Shown in pieces: positions 46,112 through 55,808 of a DNA stretch of 64,000 bases. Within the stretch, counting starts at the first letter, position 1, and the number at the start of each line of letters is the position of its first letter. Source of the stretch: an uncultured Pantoea sp. Its GTDB lineage: Bacteria > Pseudomonadota > Gammaproteobacteria > Enterobacterales > Enterobacteriaceae. The translations under genes were made by a program, and so were the position numbers. The stretch lies in the NCBI GenBank assembly GCA_913778495.1, contig CAJYVD010000002.1, positions 34,445 to 98,444 of the forward strand, written 5' to 3'. The notes beneath the pieces are model-generated. The model saw only the letters and a program-made list of their open reading frames with translations, searched no databases and was not told the DNA's origin.

Positions 46112-46795
46112 TCAGGCCAGCCAGTGGGCGTAGTCGTTACACAGCAGCCAGCGCGGCTGCTCATCTTCGTCAATGTGGTTAAAGCGCGGTAACGGGGTGA
46201 GAAACACGTTGTCGTGCTCGTCGTCATTGGGCATCGAGACCTCACCCACCAGCACGTCACCGAAGCCCTCTTCGCCCCAGAAGCTGTGCCAGATCCCGGC
46301 AGGCAGCGTGACGCTCTCGCCTGGCGCCAGCCGCAGCTGCGAACCGGCCGCGTGCGTCTGGCACAGACCGTCCAGCGACACCTGCACCGGCGTGTCGCCC
46401 AGCGCGTCGCCCTCACGGTTGTAGAGCTCGATAATCAGATTGCCGCCACCGCGATTGATGATGTCTTCCATTTTTTGCGGGTGATAGTGCATCGGCGTGA
46501 GCTGACCGTCGCGCACGTGCATGATCTTCTCTGCATAGGGTTTATGCCAGGGATGACCGCCGCGCGAACCGTTGCGCAGCGTGAACAGCGTTAAGCCAAT
46601 ATGGTTGAAGTTGCTGGCGCCAAAGCTGGTCACGTCCCAGCCCAGATGCAGCGTCAACAGTTCGTCGGCGGCGGCGAGGTCCAGCGCGCGCCACTGGCTC
46701 ACGCCGTAATCCGCCCAGGCGGGCAAGTGCACGTCCTGACGGGTAAAAAATTCGCGGGTGCGCTGCAGAATGGCATTCACTTCGGATCGTTGCAT
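46112..46795 (-). CDS. D-lyxose isomerase family protein (cupin), 227 aa
   Basis: Member of the D-lyxose ketol-isomerase family (Lyx_isomer), which interconverts D-lyxose and D-xylulose and often D-mannose and D-fructose. Manganese-binding cupin residues are in MHYHPQKMEDIINRGGG (about 100-116) and LPAGIWHSFWGEEGFGD. With the kinase and aldolase it gives an isomerise-phosphorylate-cleave route for an imported aldose. It lies 12 bases from the aldolase gene. Confidence 0.88.
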   Translation of the reverse strand: MQRSEVNAILQRTREFFTRQDVHLPAWADYGVSQWRALDLAAADELLTLHLGWDVTSFGASNFNHIGLTLFTLRNGSRGGHPWHKPYAEKIMHVRDGQLTPMHYHPQKMEDIINRGGGNLIIELYNREGDALGDTPVQVSLDGLCQTHAAGSQLRLAPGESVTLPAGIWHSFWGEEGFGDVLVGEVSMPNDDEHDNVFLTPLPRFNHIDEDEQPRWLLCNDYAHWLA

Positions 46796-46840
46796 GACAG
46801 CCCCTTGATGATGGGGGCGGCGCGGGGCCGCCCGTCCAGC

Positions 46841-47779
46841 TTATTTCACGGTCCAGCCTTTGTAGCTGCCAACGTTGTTACGATCGATCAGCGTGACCGG
46901 AATCAGCACCGGTTTGTCCGGTGCCGGTTTGCCCTGCAGAATGTCATAGCCAATTTCCACCGCTTTCGCGGCCATGACCTGCGGGTCCTGCGCCGGGGTC
47001 GCGACGAACAGCGAGCCTTTGCGTTTCAGCGCCTCCTCACCGTCTGGCGATCCATCCACGCCGACAATAAAGAATTCGCTGCGCTGCGCCTGCTTCGCCG
47101 CCAGATCGGCACCAATCGCGGTGGGATCGTTGATGGCGAATACCGCATCGATCTTCGGATGTGCCGACAGCAGGCCGGTCATCACTTCCAGGCCGCCTTC
47201 ACGACTGCCTTTGGCGTTCTGGTTGTAGGAGAGCAGCTTGAGATCCGGATGGGATTTTAGCTCGGTCATGCAGCCTTCCACGCGGTTCTGTACGGCAGAA
47301 ACCGGCGGTCCGTTGATGATCACCACGTTGCCTTTGTCTTTCAGGCGATCGGCGATGTATTTACACGCCATGGCGCCCGCCTGGGTGTTATCAGACGTGA
47401 TGGTGGCGTTGGCCCCTTCGGCTGCGACGTCCACCGCCACCACCACGATGCCGGCATCGCGCGCGCGTTTCACCGCCGGCGCAATTCCTTTTGAATCTGC
47501 GGCGTTCAGAATGATCATGTCCACTTTGGCGGCAATGAAGTTATCGATTTGCGCCACCTGCTGGCCAAGATCGTAGCCGCTGGAGACCAGCGTCACGTTG
47601 ACTTTATCGCCCGCCAGCTGGCGCGCTTTCATCTCGGCGCCTTTGGTGATCTGCACAAAGAACGGGTTGGCAAGATCGCCTACGGTGACGCCAATAGACT
47701 TCAACTCTTTGGCCTGCACGAAAGGCGCACTCAGCAGCGTGGCAGCCAGCAGTCCGGTAATAATCGGATTAAAACGCAT
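46841..47779 (-). CDS. RbsB-like sugar-binding protein, 312 aa
   Basis: Periplasmic component of a CUT2 ABC importer. The signal peptide ends near ...APFVQA (residue about 23). The Peripla_BP_4 fold includes TVGDLANPFFVQITKGAE, NAADSKGIAPAVKRARDAGIVVVAVD and DAVFAINDPTAIGADLA. The start MRFNPIITG at 47779 follows AGGAG. The ligand is presumably the aldose handled by the isomerase. Confidence 0.92.
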   Translation of the reverse strand: MRFNPIITGLLAATLLSAPFVQAKELKSIGVTVGDLANPFFVQITKGAEMKARQLAGDKVNVTLVSSGYDLGQQVAQIDNFIAAKVDMIILNAADSKGIAPAVKRARDAGIVVVAVDVAAEGANATITSDNTQAGAMACKYIADRLKDKGNVVIINGPPVSAVQNRVEGCMTELKSHPDLKLLSYNQNAKGSREGGLEVMTGLLSAHPKIDAVFAINDPTAIGADLAAKQAQRSEFFIVGVDGSPDGEEALKRKGSLFVATPAQDPQVMAAKAVEIGYDILQGKPAPDKPVLIPVTLIDRNNVGSYKGWTVK

Positions 47780-47862
47780 AGTCGATGTTCTCCTGCTTTT
47801 TTGCTTTATAAGGACGCCTCTCAAGCCAGCGTCCGTGTGGATGCGTCGGTGGGCGGCTGCCC

Positions 47863-48846
47863 TTAGCCGACGTGGTGCCGGGTACGGTATTTGTCGATCA
47901 GCACGGCGATAATGATCACCGCGCCCTTGATAACCAACTGCCAGAAGTAAGAGACGCCCATCAGCGTCATGCCGTTGTTGAGCGTGGCGATAATCAGCGC
48001 GCCCACCAGCGTGCCGGTGATGGTGCCGATACCGCCGACAAAGCTGGTGCCACCGAGGATCACCGCCGCGATAGCATCCAGTTCATAGCCGACGCCAAGG
48101 TTGCCGTTGGCGCTATAAAGGCGTGAGGCGCTCATCAATCCGCCCAGACCGGAGAGCAGGCCGCTCATGGCGTAGACAAACAGCAGCACCGCGCCCACTT
48201 TGATACCGGTCAGGCGGGCCGCCTGCACGTTGCCGCCCACCGCATAAATGTGCAGGCCCAGCGTGGTACGGCGCAAAATAAACCAGCAGATAGCGATCAC
48301 CGCAAAAGCAATGACGATCAGCCACGGTACCGGACCGAGATAGCCATTGCCTATCCACTCAAAGTTGATGTCGGAGTTGATGACCGTGGTGCCGTTGGCT
48401 AACAGATAGGCTGCGCCGCGCAGCGCGGTATAGGTGCCCAGCGTCACAATAAAGGGCGGCAATCCCGCCCACGCCACCAGAATGCCGTTGAACACGCCCA
48501 TAATCAGGCCCGCGCCCAGCGCGGCCGGAATCGTCAGGCCGGCAAACGCCGGATCGAGCGACACCACCATCGCCACCACCGCCGTGGTGCCCAGCATCGA
48601 TCCCACGGAGAGATCAATGCCGCCGGTTAAAATCACAAAGGTCATGCCGGCCGCCAGCACAATGTTGATCGACGCCTGGCGCGTGATGTTCAACAGGTTG
48701 CCTTCGGTAAAGAAATTGGGTGCCACAAAGCCAAACACCGCCACAATCAGAATCAAAATCGGCAGGATGCCCACCGTTTGCAGCATATCGCCCATCAGGG
48801 CACGCTTGAGCGTCGGGCTTTTCACGCGTGCGGTTTCACTGGTCAT
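47863..48846 (-). CDS. RbsC-like sugar ABC permease, 327 aa
   Basis: Eight to ten membrane segments with the CUT2 permease blocks INIVLAAGMTFVILTGGIDLSVGSMLG and GYELDAIAAVILGGTSFVGGIGTITGTLVGALII. It carries the EAA-like cytoplasmic loop in the latter. Located 10 bases after the ATPase gene. Confidence 0.94.
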   Translation of the reverse strand: MTSETARVKSPTLKRALMGDMLQTVGILPILILIVAVFGFVAPNFFTEGNLLNITRQASINIVLAAGMTFVILTGGIDLSVGSMLGTTAVVAMVVSLDPAFAGLTIPAALGAGLIMGVFNGILVAWAGLPPFIVTLGTYTALRGAAYLLANGTTVINSDINFEWIGNGYLGPVPWLIVIAFAVIAICWFILRRTTLGLHIYAVGGNVQAARLTGIKVGAVLLFVYAMSGLLSGLGGLMSASRLYSANGNLGVGYELDAIAAVILGGTSFVGGIGTITGTLVGALIIATLNNGMTLMGVSYFWQLVIKGAVIIIAVLIDKYRTRHHVG

Positions 48847-48856
48847 TGCGCTCTCC

Positions 48857-50362
48857 TCAGGCCTGAACCGGCTGCGCGCCGGTGGCCAGTGTCATGATAT
48901 TTTCCTGGGTCACTTCATCACCGGTCAGCTCACCTGCCACGGCGCCTTCGCGCATCACATACACGCGATCGCTCATGCCCACCACTTCAGGCAGCTCACT
49001 GGAAATCATCAAAATCGCGACGCCCTGCTGCGCCATCTGGTTCATCATGCGGTAAATTTCGCTTTTCGCGCCGACGTCCACGCCGCGCGTCGGCTCATCC
49101 AGAATCAGGATGCGCGGGGCAATCGCCACCCAGCGCGAAATCAGCAGTTTTTGCTGATTACCGCCGGAGAGGCCGCCCGCCCGCACCTGAGCATGCGGCA
49201 CGCGAATGTTGAGCGCCTGAATAGACTGCTGCGCCAGCGTCTGGGCTTTACGCCGGTTCATCAGGCCGAAGCGGGCGTCGCGCTCCACCGTCGCCATAAC
49301 GATGTTCTCCTGCGCCGCCATCTCCAGAAACAGCCCCTGCTCTTTGCGGTTTTCCGTGAGGAAGCCGATGCCGTGCGCAATGGCTTCACGCGGCGAACCG
49401 ATCTGCACCTTTTCGCCGTCGATCCAGATGTCACCGCCTTTGGGCGGATGCACGCCAAAAATCAGCTGCGCCAGCTCGCTGCGTCCGGCACCGACCAATC
49501 CGGCCAGCCCGACAATTTCCCCCGCGCGCACCGTCAGGCTGCTGGGGAACACTTTTCGGTTGTCGCAGAGATGATTGACCGCGAGGCGCACCTCGCCAAC
49601 GCTCAGGGTGCGATCTTTGTTAAACAGATCGCTAAGCGGACGTCCCACCATCATGCGCACCAGTTCGCTGGCGTTGAGCTGTTCGCGCGTCAGGCTGCCC
49701 ACGTACTGACCATCGCGCAGGACGCTGACCCGATCGGAGAGTTCGTATACTTCCGCCATGCGGTGACTGATATAGATAATCGCCATGCCTTCGCTGCGCA
49801 GGCGCTTGATCAAGGCAAACAGCTGTTCGGTTTCTCGGCTGGAGAGCGCCGCCGTGGGCTCATCCATCACCAGAATGCGGCTGTTGCGGTGCAGCGCGCG
49901 GGCAATCTCCACCTGCTGCTGCTCGGCAATACTCAGCTTGCTCACTAAATCGGTGGCGCTGAACTGCGCACCGAGGCGACTGATAACCTGCTGCGCTTCG
50001 TCCACCATTTGCCGACGCTTCACCAGGCCGCCGCGCGAAATTTCACTGCCAAGAAAAATGTTTTCCGCTACCGTGAGATTGGGGGCCAGATTGATCTCCT
50101 GATAGATCAGCGTAATCCCTGCCGCCAGCGCCTCTTTTGGCCCTTTAATGATGTAACGCTGCCCATCGATGAAAATCTCGCCGCTGCTGGCGGTGTAAGC
50201 ACCGGCCAGAATCTTCATCAGCGTACTTTTACCGGCCCCGTTTTCGCCCATCAGCGCGTGCACTTCGCCCGGCCAGACCGACAGATCCACGCCCTTCAGC
50301 GCATAGAAGCTGCCGAAGCGTCGGGTGATGTCGCGCATTTCTAAGATTGGTGTTGCCGTCAT
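48857..50362 (-). CDS. RbsA-like sugar ABC ATPase, two nucleotide-binding domains, 501 aa
   Basis: Duplicated ATP-binding cassette of the CUT2 family. First half: Walker [10 protein letters not shown] near residue 40, signature [15 protein letters not shown], Walker [11 protein letters not shown]. Second half: degenerate GLVGAGRSE, signature [14 protein letters not shown], and [12 protein letters not shown]. The start [11 protein letters not shown] is behind GGAG. First gene of the leftward operon. Confidence 0.95.
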   Translation of the reverse strand: MTATPILEMRDITRRFGSFYALKGVDLSVWPGEVHALMGENGAGKSTLMKILAGAYTASSGEIFIDGQRYIIKGPKEALAAGITLIYQEINLAPNLTVAENIFLGSEISRGGLVKRRQMVDEAQQVISRLGAQFSATDLVSKLSIAEQQQVEIARALHRNSRILVMDEPTAALSSRETEQLFALIKRLRSEGMAIIYISHRMAEVYELSDRVSVLRDGQYVGSLTREQLNASELVRMMVGRPLSDLFNKDRTLSVGEVRLAVNHLCDNRKVFPSSLTVRAGEIVGLAGLVGAGRSELAQLIFGVHPPKGGDIWIDGEKVQIGSPREAIAHGIGFLTENRKEQGLFLEMAAQENIVMATVERDARFGLMNRRKAQTLAQQSIQALNIRVPHAQVRAGGLSGGNQQKLLISRWVAIAPRILILDEPTRGVDVGAKSEIYRMMNQMAQQGVAILMISSELPEVVGMSDRVYVMREGAVAGELTGDEVTQENIMTLATGAQPVQA

Positions 50363-50502
50363 CGCCAAACTCCGCTTGTCAGATATAGCGCGAGTGTGGC
50401 AACGCCAGATAAATGGAAAATGTCAGAGGCCGTTCATATTTGTCATAGTGCGCCTGCGCCGCCCTCCTATACTCGCCCGAGGTGAACGAGAGAGGTATTC
50501 AC
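50363..50502. promoter_or_regulatory. Divergent promoter region with spaced TGTCA repeats
   Basis: Three direct repeats TGTCA(G/T) at 50377, 50421 and 50441, spaced 44 and 20 bases, that is near whole helical turns. OmpR-type regulators bind such direct repeats. A TATACT -10 for the histidine-kinase gene is at 50468-50473. Regulator assignment is inference. Confidence 0.5.
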
Positions 50503-53088
50503 ATGCGTCATACTTTGCGCTGGTACGCGGGCGCGCGCGGTCGTCTGCTGATGTTTAACCTGCTGGTGGTCGGTGCGACGCTGGCGGTGGGCTTGGTGGC
50601 GATCATGGGTTTTCGCCACGCCGGACATATTCAGGAGCAGGCGCAGGCGCAGACGCTGGCGGACATGAACGGCAGCCTGGCGCTGGCGCGCGATACCGGC
50701 AATGTGGTAACGGCCGCCGTGCGCTTGTCGCAGGTGGTAGGCGCGCTGGAGTACCAGAGCGAGTCCGCCAAATTACAGCAGACGCAGCAGGCGCTACAAC
50801 ACTCTCTCACGCTACTCGCTAACGCGCCGCTGGCGGCACAACAGCCCGCCCTGCTGGCCCGCATTCGCGAACGCAGCGAAATGCTCGAACAGAGCATCAA
50901 CCAACTGCTGCACGCCGGTCACCAGCGCCACTTACAGCGCAACGACATGCTGAGCGGCCTGTGGCAGGCTCAGCTGCCGCTGTATCAACTGGACGCGCAG
51001 GCGAACAGCAGCGCGTTTTTGGCACTCCGGCAACAGACTCACGCGCTGCTGCAGGTGGCCATCCACTCTTCCGCGCCGCAGGCGGCGGAGCAGCAACTGC
51101 AACAGCTGCTGCCGCGCTGGTCGGCGCTGAAATTAGCAGGGACGCTGGCGCTGCAGCGCGATCGCGTGGTCACGGCGCTCACCAGCCTGCGTCCAATAGC
51201 GGAACAGTTAGAGGACAGCGATATCGCCACCGCTTATGCCACCTATCGCATTAAGGCGCTGGTGGCGATGCTCAACGGCGATATCACGCACTATGTGCAG
51301 CTGGTGGCGCAGCAAAGCGAGGCGCGCAGCCAGACGGCCCACCGCGAACTGGACTCCATCATCGGTTTTATCGCCCTGTTTATGCTGCTGGCGCTGCTGA
51401 TTACCGGCTACGCGGGCTACTACATTTATCGCAACCTCGGCTCCAGCCTTACCGCGATTGCGCAGGCGATGACGCGGCTGGCGCAGGGGGAAAAGAGCGT
51501 CAACGTGCCCGGCCTGGCGCGCCGCGACGAGCTGGGCGATCTGGCGCGCGCCTTCAACGTGTTTGCGCGCAACACCGCCTCGCTGGCGCAGACTTCACGA
51601 CTGCTGAAAGAGAAAAGTAACCAGCTGGAGTCGACGTTTCTGGCAATGCGCGACGGCTTCGCGCTGTTTGATAACGCGGGTCACCTGGTGGTGTGGAATG
51701 CGCAATATGCCGAGCTGCTTGGTATTCCACCGCGCGAACTGCATCGCGGCTTACCTTATCAACGCCTGCTGGAGCGCATTAACGTCACGCTGACCAGCCT
51801 GCACGATGCCCAGGAAGTGCGCCTCCCCGACGGGCGGACGCTGGAGCTGCGCTTTAGCCCGGTGCCGCGCCGCGGCATGGTCAATACCGTCCTGGAGCGC
51901 ACCTCGCGGAAGGTGCTGGAAGAGGCGCTGCTGCACAGTCAAAAAATGAAAGCGGTGGGTCAGTTAACCGGCGGCCTGGCGCACGATTTCAACAATCTGC
52001 TGGCGGTAATTATTGGCAGTCTGGCGCTGACCGAGCATCAACTGCCGCCGGGCACGCTGGCCACCCGCGTGGAACGGGCGCGCCAGGCGGCGGATCGCGC
52101 AGCGCAGCTCACACAGCGCCTGCTGGCGTTTTCGCGCAAGCAGGCGCTCTACCCGCGCGCGGTGTCGGTGGTGGAGCTGGTGGATAACCTGCACGGCCTG
52201 CTCCAGCATTCGCTGCTGCCCGGCCAGCAGCTGATCGTCGATGCGCAGCGGCCCGGCTGGCCGGCGTGGATCGATGCCGGTCAGCTTGAGAACGCGCTGA
52301 TGAATCTGGTGGTGAACGCGCGCGACGCCATGGAAAAGCAGAGCGGCGAGATCCGCCTGCGCATCTGGAACCAGCGCGTGCAGGATGCCGACAGCAAGCG
52401 CGACTGCGTCACCGTGGAGGTCACCGATCACGGCTGCGGCATGTCGGCCGAGGTGCGCGCGCAGGTGTTTGAGCCGTTTTTCACCACCAAAGCCACCGGC
52501 AGCGGCAGCGGCCTCGGGCTCTCTATGGTGTACGGCTTCGTGCGCCAGTCCGGCGGGCAGATTGAGCTGGAAACCGCACCCGGTCAGGGTACCACCGTAC
52601 GGCTGCTGCTGCCGCGCGCCGCCGAAGCGGCACAGGCCGCGCCGACGCCGATGCCCCCCCAGCCCAGCGACAGCGCCGATCGGCTGATTCTGGTGCTGGA
52701 TGACGACACGGCGGTGCGGCAAACGCTGTGTGAACATCTGCATCAGCTTGGCTATTTAACGCTGGAGTGCGGCGATGGTGAGAGCGCGCTGACGCTGCTG
52801 CGTCAAACGCCGGATATCGAACTGCTGATCAGTGATTTGATGCTGCCAGGACGGCTTAACGGCGCCGATGTGATTCGCCAGGCGCAGCAGCAGTGGCCGT
52901 CGTTGGCCACGCTGCTGATCAGCGGACAGGATCTGCGTCAGACGCCGGTGACGCTGCCGCTGTGTGAGCGGCTAGCGAAACCCTGGCATCCGTCGCAGCT
53001 GGTGCAGGCGCTGGAGCGCGCCTGGCAGCGCAGCGCGCGGCTTAATCGCGCGCGGGAGGCTGCCACAGCGGAATCGCTTTCCCGGTGA
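50503..53088 (+). CDS. Hybrid sensor histidine kinase, 861 aa
   Basis: N-terminal membrane segment (about 17-38), periplasmic helical sensor (about 40-285), second membrane segment (about 290-312), HAMP (about 313-365), PAS domain (LFDNAGHLVVWNAQYAELLG), HisKA with GGLAHDFNNLL, HATPase with NLVVNARDAM and GSGSGLGLS, and a C-terminal receiver with acceptor Asp in LLISDLMLPG. Start at 50503 behind AGAGG; upstream GTG is less likely. Divergent from the sugar operon and, with the OmpR-type regulator, likely its control. Its end overlaps phnE by 47 bases. Confidence 0.92.
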   Translation: MRHTLRWYAGARGRLLMFNLLVVGATLAVGLVAIMGFRHAGHIQEQAQAQTLADMNGSLALARDTGNVVTAAVRLSQVVGALEYQSESAKLQQTQQALQHSLTLLANAPLAAQQPALLARIRERSEMLEQSINQLLHAGHQRHLQRNDMLSGLWQAQLPLYQLDAQANSSAFLALRQQTHALLQVAIHSSAPQAAEQQLQQLLPRWSALKLAGTLALQRDRVVTALTSLRPIAEQLEDSDIATAYATYRIKALVAMLNGDITHYVQLVAQQSEARSQTAHRELDSIIGFIALFMLLALLITGYAGYYIYRNLGSSLTAIAQAMTRLAQGEKSVNVPGLARRDELGDLARAFNVFARNTASLAQTSRLLKEKSNQLESTFLAMRDGFALFDNAGHLVVWNAQYAELLGIPPRELHRGLPYQRLLERINVTLTSLHDAQEVRLPDGRTLELRFSPVPRRGMVNTVLERTSRKVLEEALLHSQKMKAVGQLTGGLAHDFNNLLAVIIGSLALTEHQLPPGTLATRVERARQAADRAAQLTQRLLAFSRKQALYPRAVSVVELVDNLHGLLQHSLLPGQQLIVDAQRPGWPAWIDAGQLENALMNLVVNARDAMEKQSGEIRLRIWNQRVQDADSKRDCVTVEVTDHGCGMSAEVRAQVFEPFFTTKATGSGSGLGLSMVYGFVRQSGGQIELETAPGQGTTVRLLLPRAAEAAQAAPTPMPPQPSDSADRLILVLDDDTAVRQTLCEHLHQLGYLTLECGDGESALTLLRQTPDIELLISDLMLPGRLNGADVIRQAQQQWPSLATLLISGQDLRQTPVTLPLCERLAKPWHPSQLVQALERAWQRSARLNRAREAATAESLSR

Positions 53089-53926
53089 TATAGCGTTTCC
53101 GCAGGCGACTGGAGAGCGCATCCATCACCATCACCACCGCCACCAGAATCAGGGTCAGGAACATCACCACGTCCCAGTTCCACAGCCGCATATTTTCCGC
53201 GTACACCAGCCCCACGCCGCCGGCGCCGACAAAGCCCAGCACCGCAGCGGAGCGGGTATTGGACTCAATCTGGTACAGGCTGAGCGCCAGAAAGGTGGGA
53301 AACGACTGGGTGAAAATACCGTAGCGGTGCTTTTGCAGGCTGTTGGCCCCCACGGCGCTCAGGCCGCGACTGGGTGAACGCTCGACGGCTTCGTGCCCTT
53401 CCGCATAGAGTTTGCCCAGCAGGCCGACGTCCTGCAGCACGATCGCCAGCACGCCCGCCAGCGGCCCCATGCCCACGGCGCGCACAAAAATCAGCCCCCA
53501 GATGGCCATATCAATGCCGCGCAGCACGTCGAGCAGGCGGCGCACCAGCAGTGAAATCGGACGCGTCACGCGACCCTGCATGACATTTCGCGCGGCCAGA
53601 AAAGAGATCGGCAGCGCAATCAGCGTCGCGGTGAGTGTCCCGGCAAACACAATGGCCAGCGTAATGCCAACCTGCTGAAAGTAGTAGCCAAACGGCCAGT
53701 TGAGGAAATCGTGCCAGACGAACATGCGCAGAAAATAGCGCCCCAGCTGCTGGCAGCCCAGCGTGAACCGGCTCCATTCAATGCCAAAGGTCTGGAAAAA
53801 GAACAGGTAATAGAGCGCTACCGCCAGCGCGATAAGCGCAAGACGGCGCAGGTAGCGCTGCTGCGCGGCGAACAGCGCGCCATGCTGCTGCTTCAGTCGC
53901 GCTAGGTCAGGGGTCTGGGCGATCAT
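53042..53926 (-). CDS. phnE: Phosphonate ABC permease PhnE, second copy, 294 aa
   Basis: Six-segment permease of the phosphonate importer with the EAA loop GANSLQKHRYGIFTQSFPTFLALSLYQIESNTRSAAVLGFVGAGGVG. It is coupled to the other phnE by ATGA and is the last gene of the operon. Two adjacent PhnE-like permeases may form a heterodimeric channel, as in some other phn clusters. Confidence 0.92.
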   Translation of the reverse strand: MIAQTPDLARLKQQHGALFAAQQRYLRRLALIALAVALYYLFFFQTFGIEWSRFTLGCQQLGRYFLRMFVWHDFLNWPFGYYFQQVGITLAIVFAGTLTATLIALPISFLAARNVMQGRVTRPISLLVRRLLDVLRGIDMAIWGLIFVRAVGMGPLAGVLAIVLQDVGLLGKLYAEGHEAVERSPSRGLSAVGANSLQKHRYGIFTQSFPTFLALSLYQIESNTRSAAVLGFVGAGGVGLVYAENMRLWNWDVVMFLTLILVAVVMVMDALSSRLRKRYITGKAIPLWQPPARD

Positions 53927-54822
53927 GTCGCGTCTCCTTCTACCACGCGGCGCCGCAGCCAGCCTGACAGCGTATCCAGCAGCGACACCACCACAATAAT
54001 CAGCAGCAGCGTGATGCTGACCTGATCGTAGCGATCGAGTTTGATGTTGGTCATCAGCTCCTGACCAATGCCGCCCGCCCCCACCAATCCCAGAATGGTG
54101 GAGGAGCGAAAATTGATCTCCAGCCGCATAAAGCTGTAGGAGAGAAACGTCGGTTTCACCTGCGGCCAGAAGCCAAAGCGCATGCGCTGCAAGCGGCTGG
54201 CTCCGCAGGCCGCCAGCCCGCGCACGGGCTTATCCGACGCGCTCTCCAGCGCTTCATAGAACAGCTTGGTGAGGCTGCCCACGGTGTGCAGCGCCAGCGC
54301 GAGAAAGCCGGGGATGGCGCCAATGCCAAACGCCATGACAAACATCACCGCCCACGCCAGCTCCGGCATGGTGCGCAAAAAGGCGACAAACGCGCGCACG
54401 GCGACGCGCACCCCGCGCGGCGTGTGGGTGTTGTCCGCCGCCAGAAAGGCCAGTACCACGGCACAGGCCACGGCCACCAGCGTCGAGGAGACCGCCAGTT
54501 GCAGCGTTTCCCAAATCAGCGGCAGCTGAATGTGCAGGCGATAGCCCCAGTAGGCCAGCGAGCCCTCGGTTTTGCCGTCGGCGAACAGCAGCGGCAAATG
54601 CAGCACCGGCAGGGTTTGGCGCAGGTAGTCAAAAAAGTGCGGCAGGGATTGCCACACCGTGAGCAGATTGAACTCTGCCATGTTGCCCGCAGCCAAATAG
54701 AGCGCCAGCAGCAGCAGCGACCACAGTAGCGTATCGCGCTTTTGCTGACGCCGGATGCGCTGATAGTAGTGTTCAAAATCGGTCAAGGGCGAGATCCTGT
54801 GAAAGGCTGATGAAGCGCGCAT
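53923..54822 (-). CDS. phnE: Phosphonate ABC permease PhnE, first copy, 299 aa
   Basis: Same family as its neighbour but clearly diverged; cytoplasmic loop GASRLQRMRFGFWPQVKPTFLSYSFMRLEINFRSSTILGLVGAGGIGQELM near residues 205-255. It is longer at the N-terminus. Follows phnD by 33 bases. Confidence 0.92.
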   Translation of the reverse strand: MRASSAFHRISPLTDFEHYYQRIRRQQKRDTLLWSLLLLALYLAAGNMAEFNLLTVWQSLPHFFDYLRQTLPVLHLPLLFADGKTEGSLAYWGYRLHIQLPLIWETLQLAVSSTLVAVACAVVLAFLAADNTHTPRGVRVAVRAFVAFLRTMPELAWAVMFVMAFGIGAIPGFLALALHTVGSLTKLFYEALESASDKPVRGLAACGASRLQRMRFGFWPQVKPTFLSYSFMRLEINFRSSTILGLVGAGGIGQELMTNIKLDRYDQVSITLLLIIVVVSLLDTLSGWLRRRVVEGDAT

Positions 54823-54855
54823 CAGGGCGGAGAACGCCCGCCCTGAGCGGTGAGA

Positions 54856-55782
54856 TTAGCCGCGCGTTCCTTTCATCAATTCGCGCTTCATATCGATGAT
54901 GTTTTGATAATCCGCCACCGTGGCTGGACCAATATGCTGTGCGCCGCCCACGGCCTTGATAAAGCAGCTATGGTCCTCTTTATCCAGCGCCTTGATCGCC
55001 GCGACCACTTTGGCCTTGAAATCGGCGGGCAAATTGTTGCTCACCAGGATCGGGCCGTTAGGGATCAGCGGGGACTGCCAGATAATGCGGATCTGCTTCA
55101 TCAGATCAGGATGATCCATGCGCATCATGCGCGTAAACGCCCCCGAGGTGTAGCCGCTGTTATAGTCACCAATCATCGAGGTCCAGGTCACCGCACCGTC
55201 AAACTGGCCGTTCAGTACGCCGAGAATGTCCTGCTCGTGTCCGCCAGAGAAGGTGACGCTGGAGAAGAAGCCGTTGTATTTGTCATCCACCGAACCGCCG
55301 AACAATTTTTTAAATGCCTGGTTGGGCATCAGGAAGCCCGAGGTGGAGTCGGGGTCGGCCATGCCGAACGCTTTGCCCTTGAGATCCTCCAGCTTCTTAT
55401 ACGGGCTGTCGGCTTTGACAATCACCACTGAGTGGTAGCCGCGTGATTTGTCTTTGTCGTCCACCACGATCCCCACTACATCCACCGCCTTGGGGTTTTG
55501 CAGATAGACCGAGGCAAACGAGGCGGGAGACATGCTCAGCACCATGTCGATTTTATTGCCCAGCAGGCCCTGAATCACGCCTGAGTAGTCTGACGAGTTA
55601 CGCAGTTTGGTATCTACGTGCAGCGTTTTGTCGAAGAAATCTTTCACGCACTGGTTATCACCGATCTGCTGTGTGGCGTTCTGGCCGCCCAAAATCCCCA
55701 GATTCAATTCTTTAGGTGCGTCTGCGGCGGCGGCACCGAAGGTCAGCGCAGCCGTCAAAAAGGCAAAGGAAGTCAGTTTCAT
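54856..55782 (-). CDS. phnD: Phosphonate-binding protein PhnD, 308 aa
   Basis: Periplasmic substrate-binding protein of the phosphonate/phosphite type. Signal peptide ends near AAADAPKE (about residue 20). Typical blocks are NLGILGGQNATQQIGDNQ, GKAFGMADPDSTSGFLMPNQAFKKLFG and QIRIIWQSPLIPNGPILVSNNLP. Slightly shorter than the E. coli protein (338). Confidence 0.93.
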   Translation of the reverse strand: MKLTSFAFLTAALTFGAAAADAPKELNLGILGGQNATQQIGDNQCVKDFFDKTLHVDTKLRNSSDYSGVIQGLLGNKIDMVLSMSPASFASVYLQNPKAVDVVGIVVDDKDKSRGYHSVVIVKADSPYKKLEDLKGKAFGMADPDSTSGFLMPNQAFKKLFGGSVDDKYNGFFSSVTFSGGHEQDILGVLNGQFDGAVTWTSMIGDYNSGYTSGAFTRMMRMDHPDLMKQIRIIWQSPLIPNGPILVSNNLPADFKAKVVAAIKALDKEDHSCFIKAVGGAQHIGPATVADYQNIIDMKRELMKGTRG

Positions 55783-55808
55783 GCGTGTTTTTTCTCGTAC
55801 TGTGGAGG

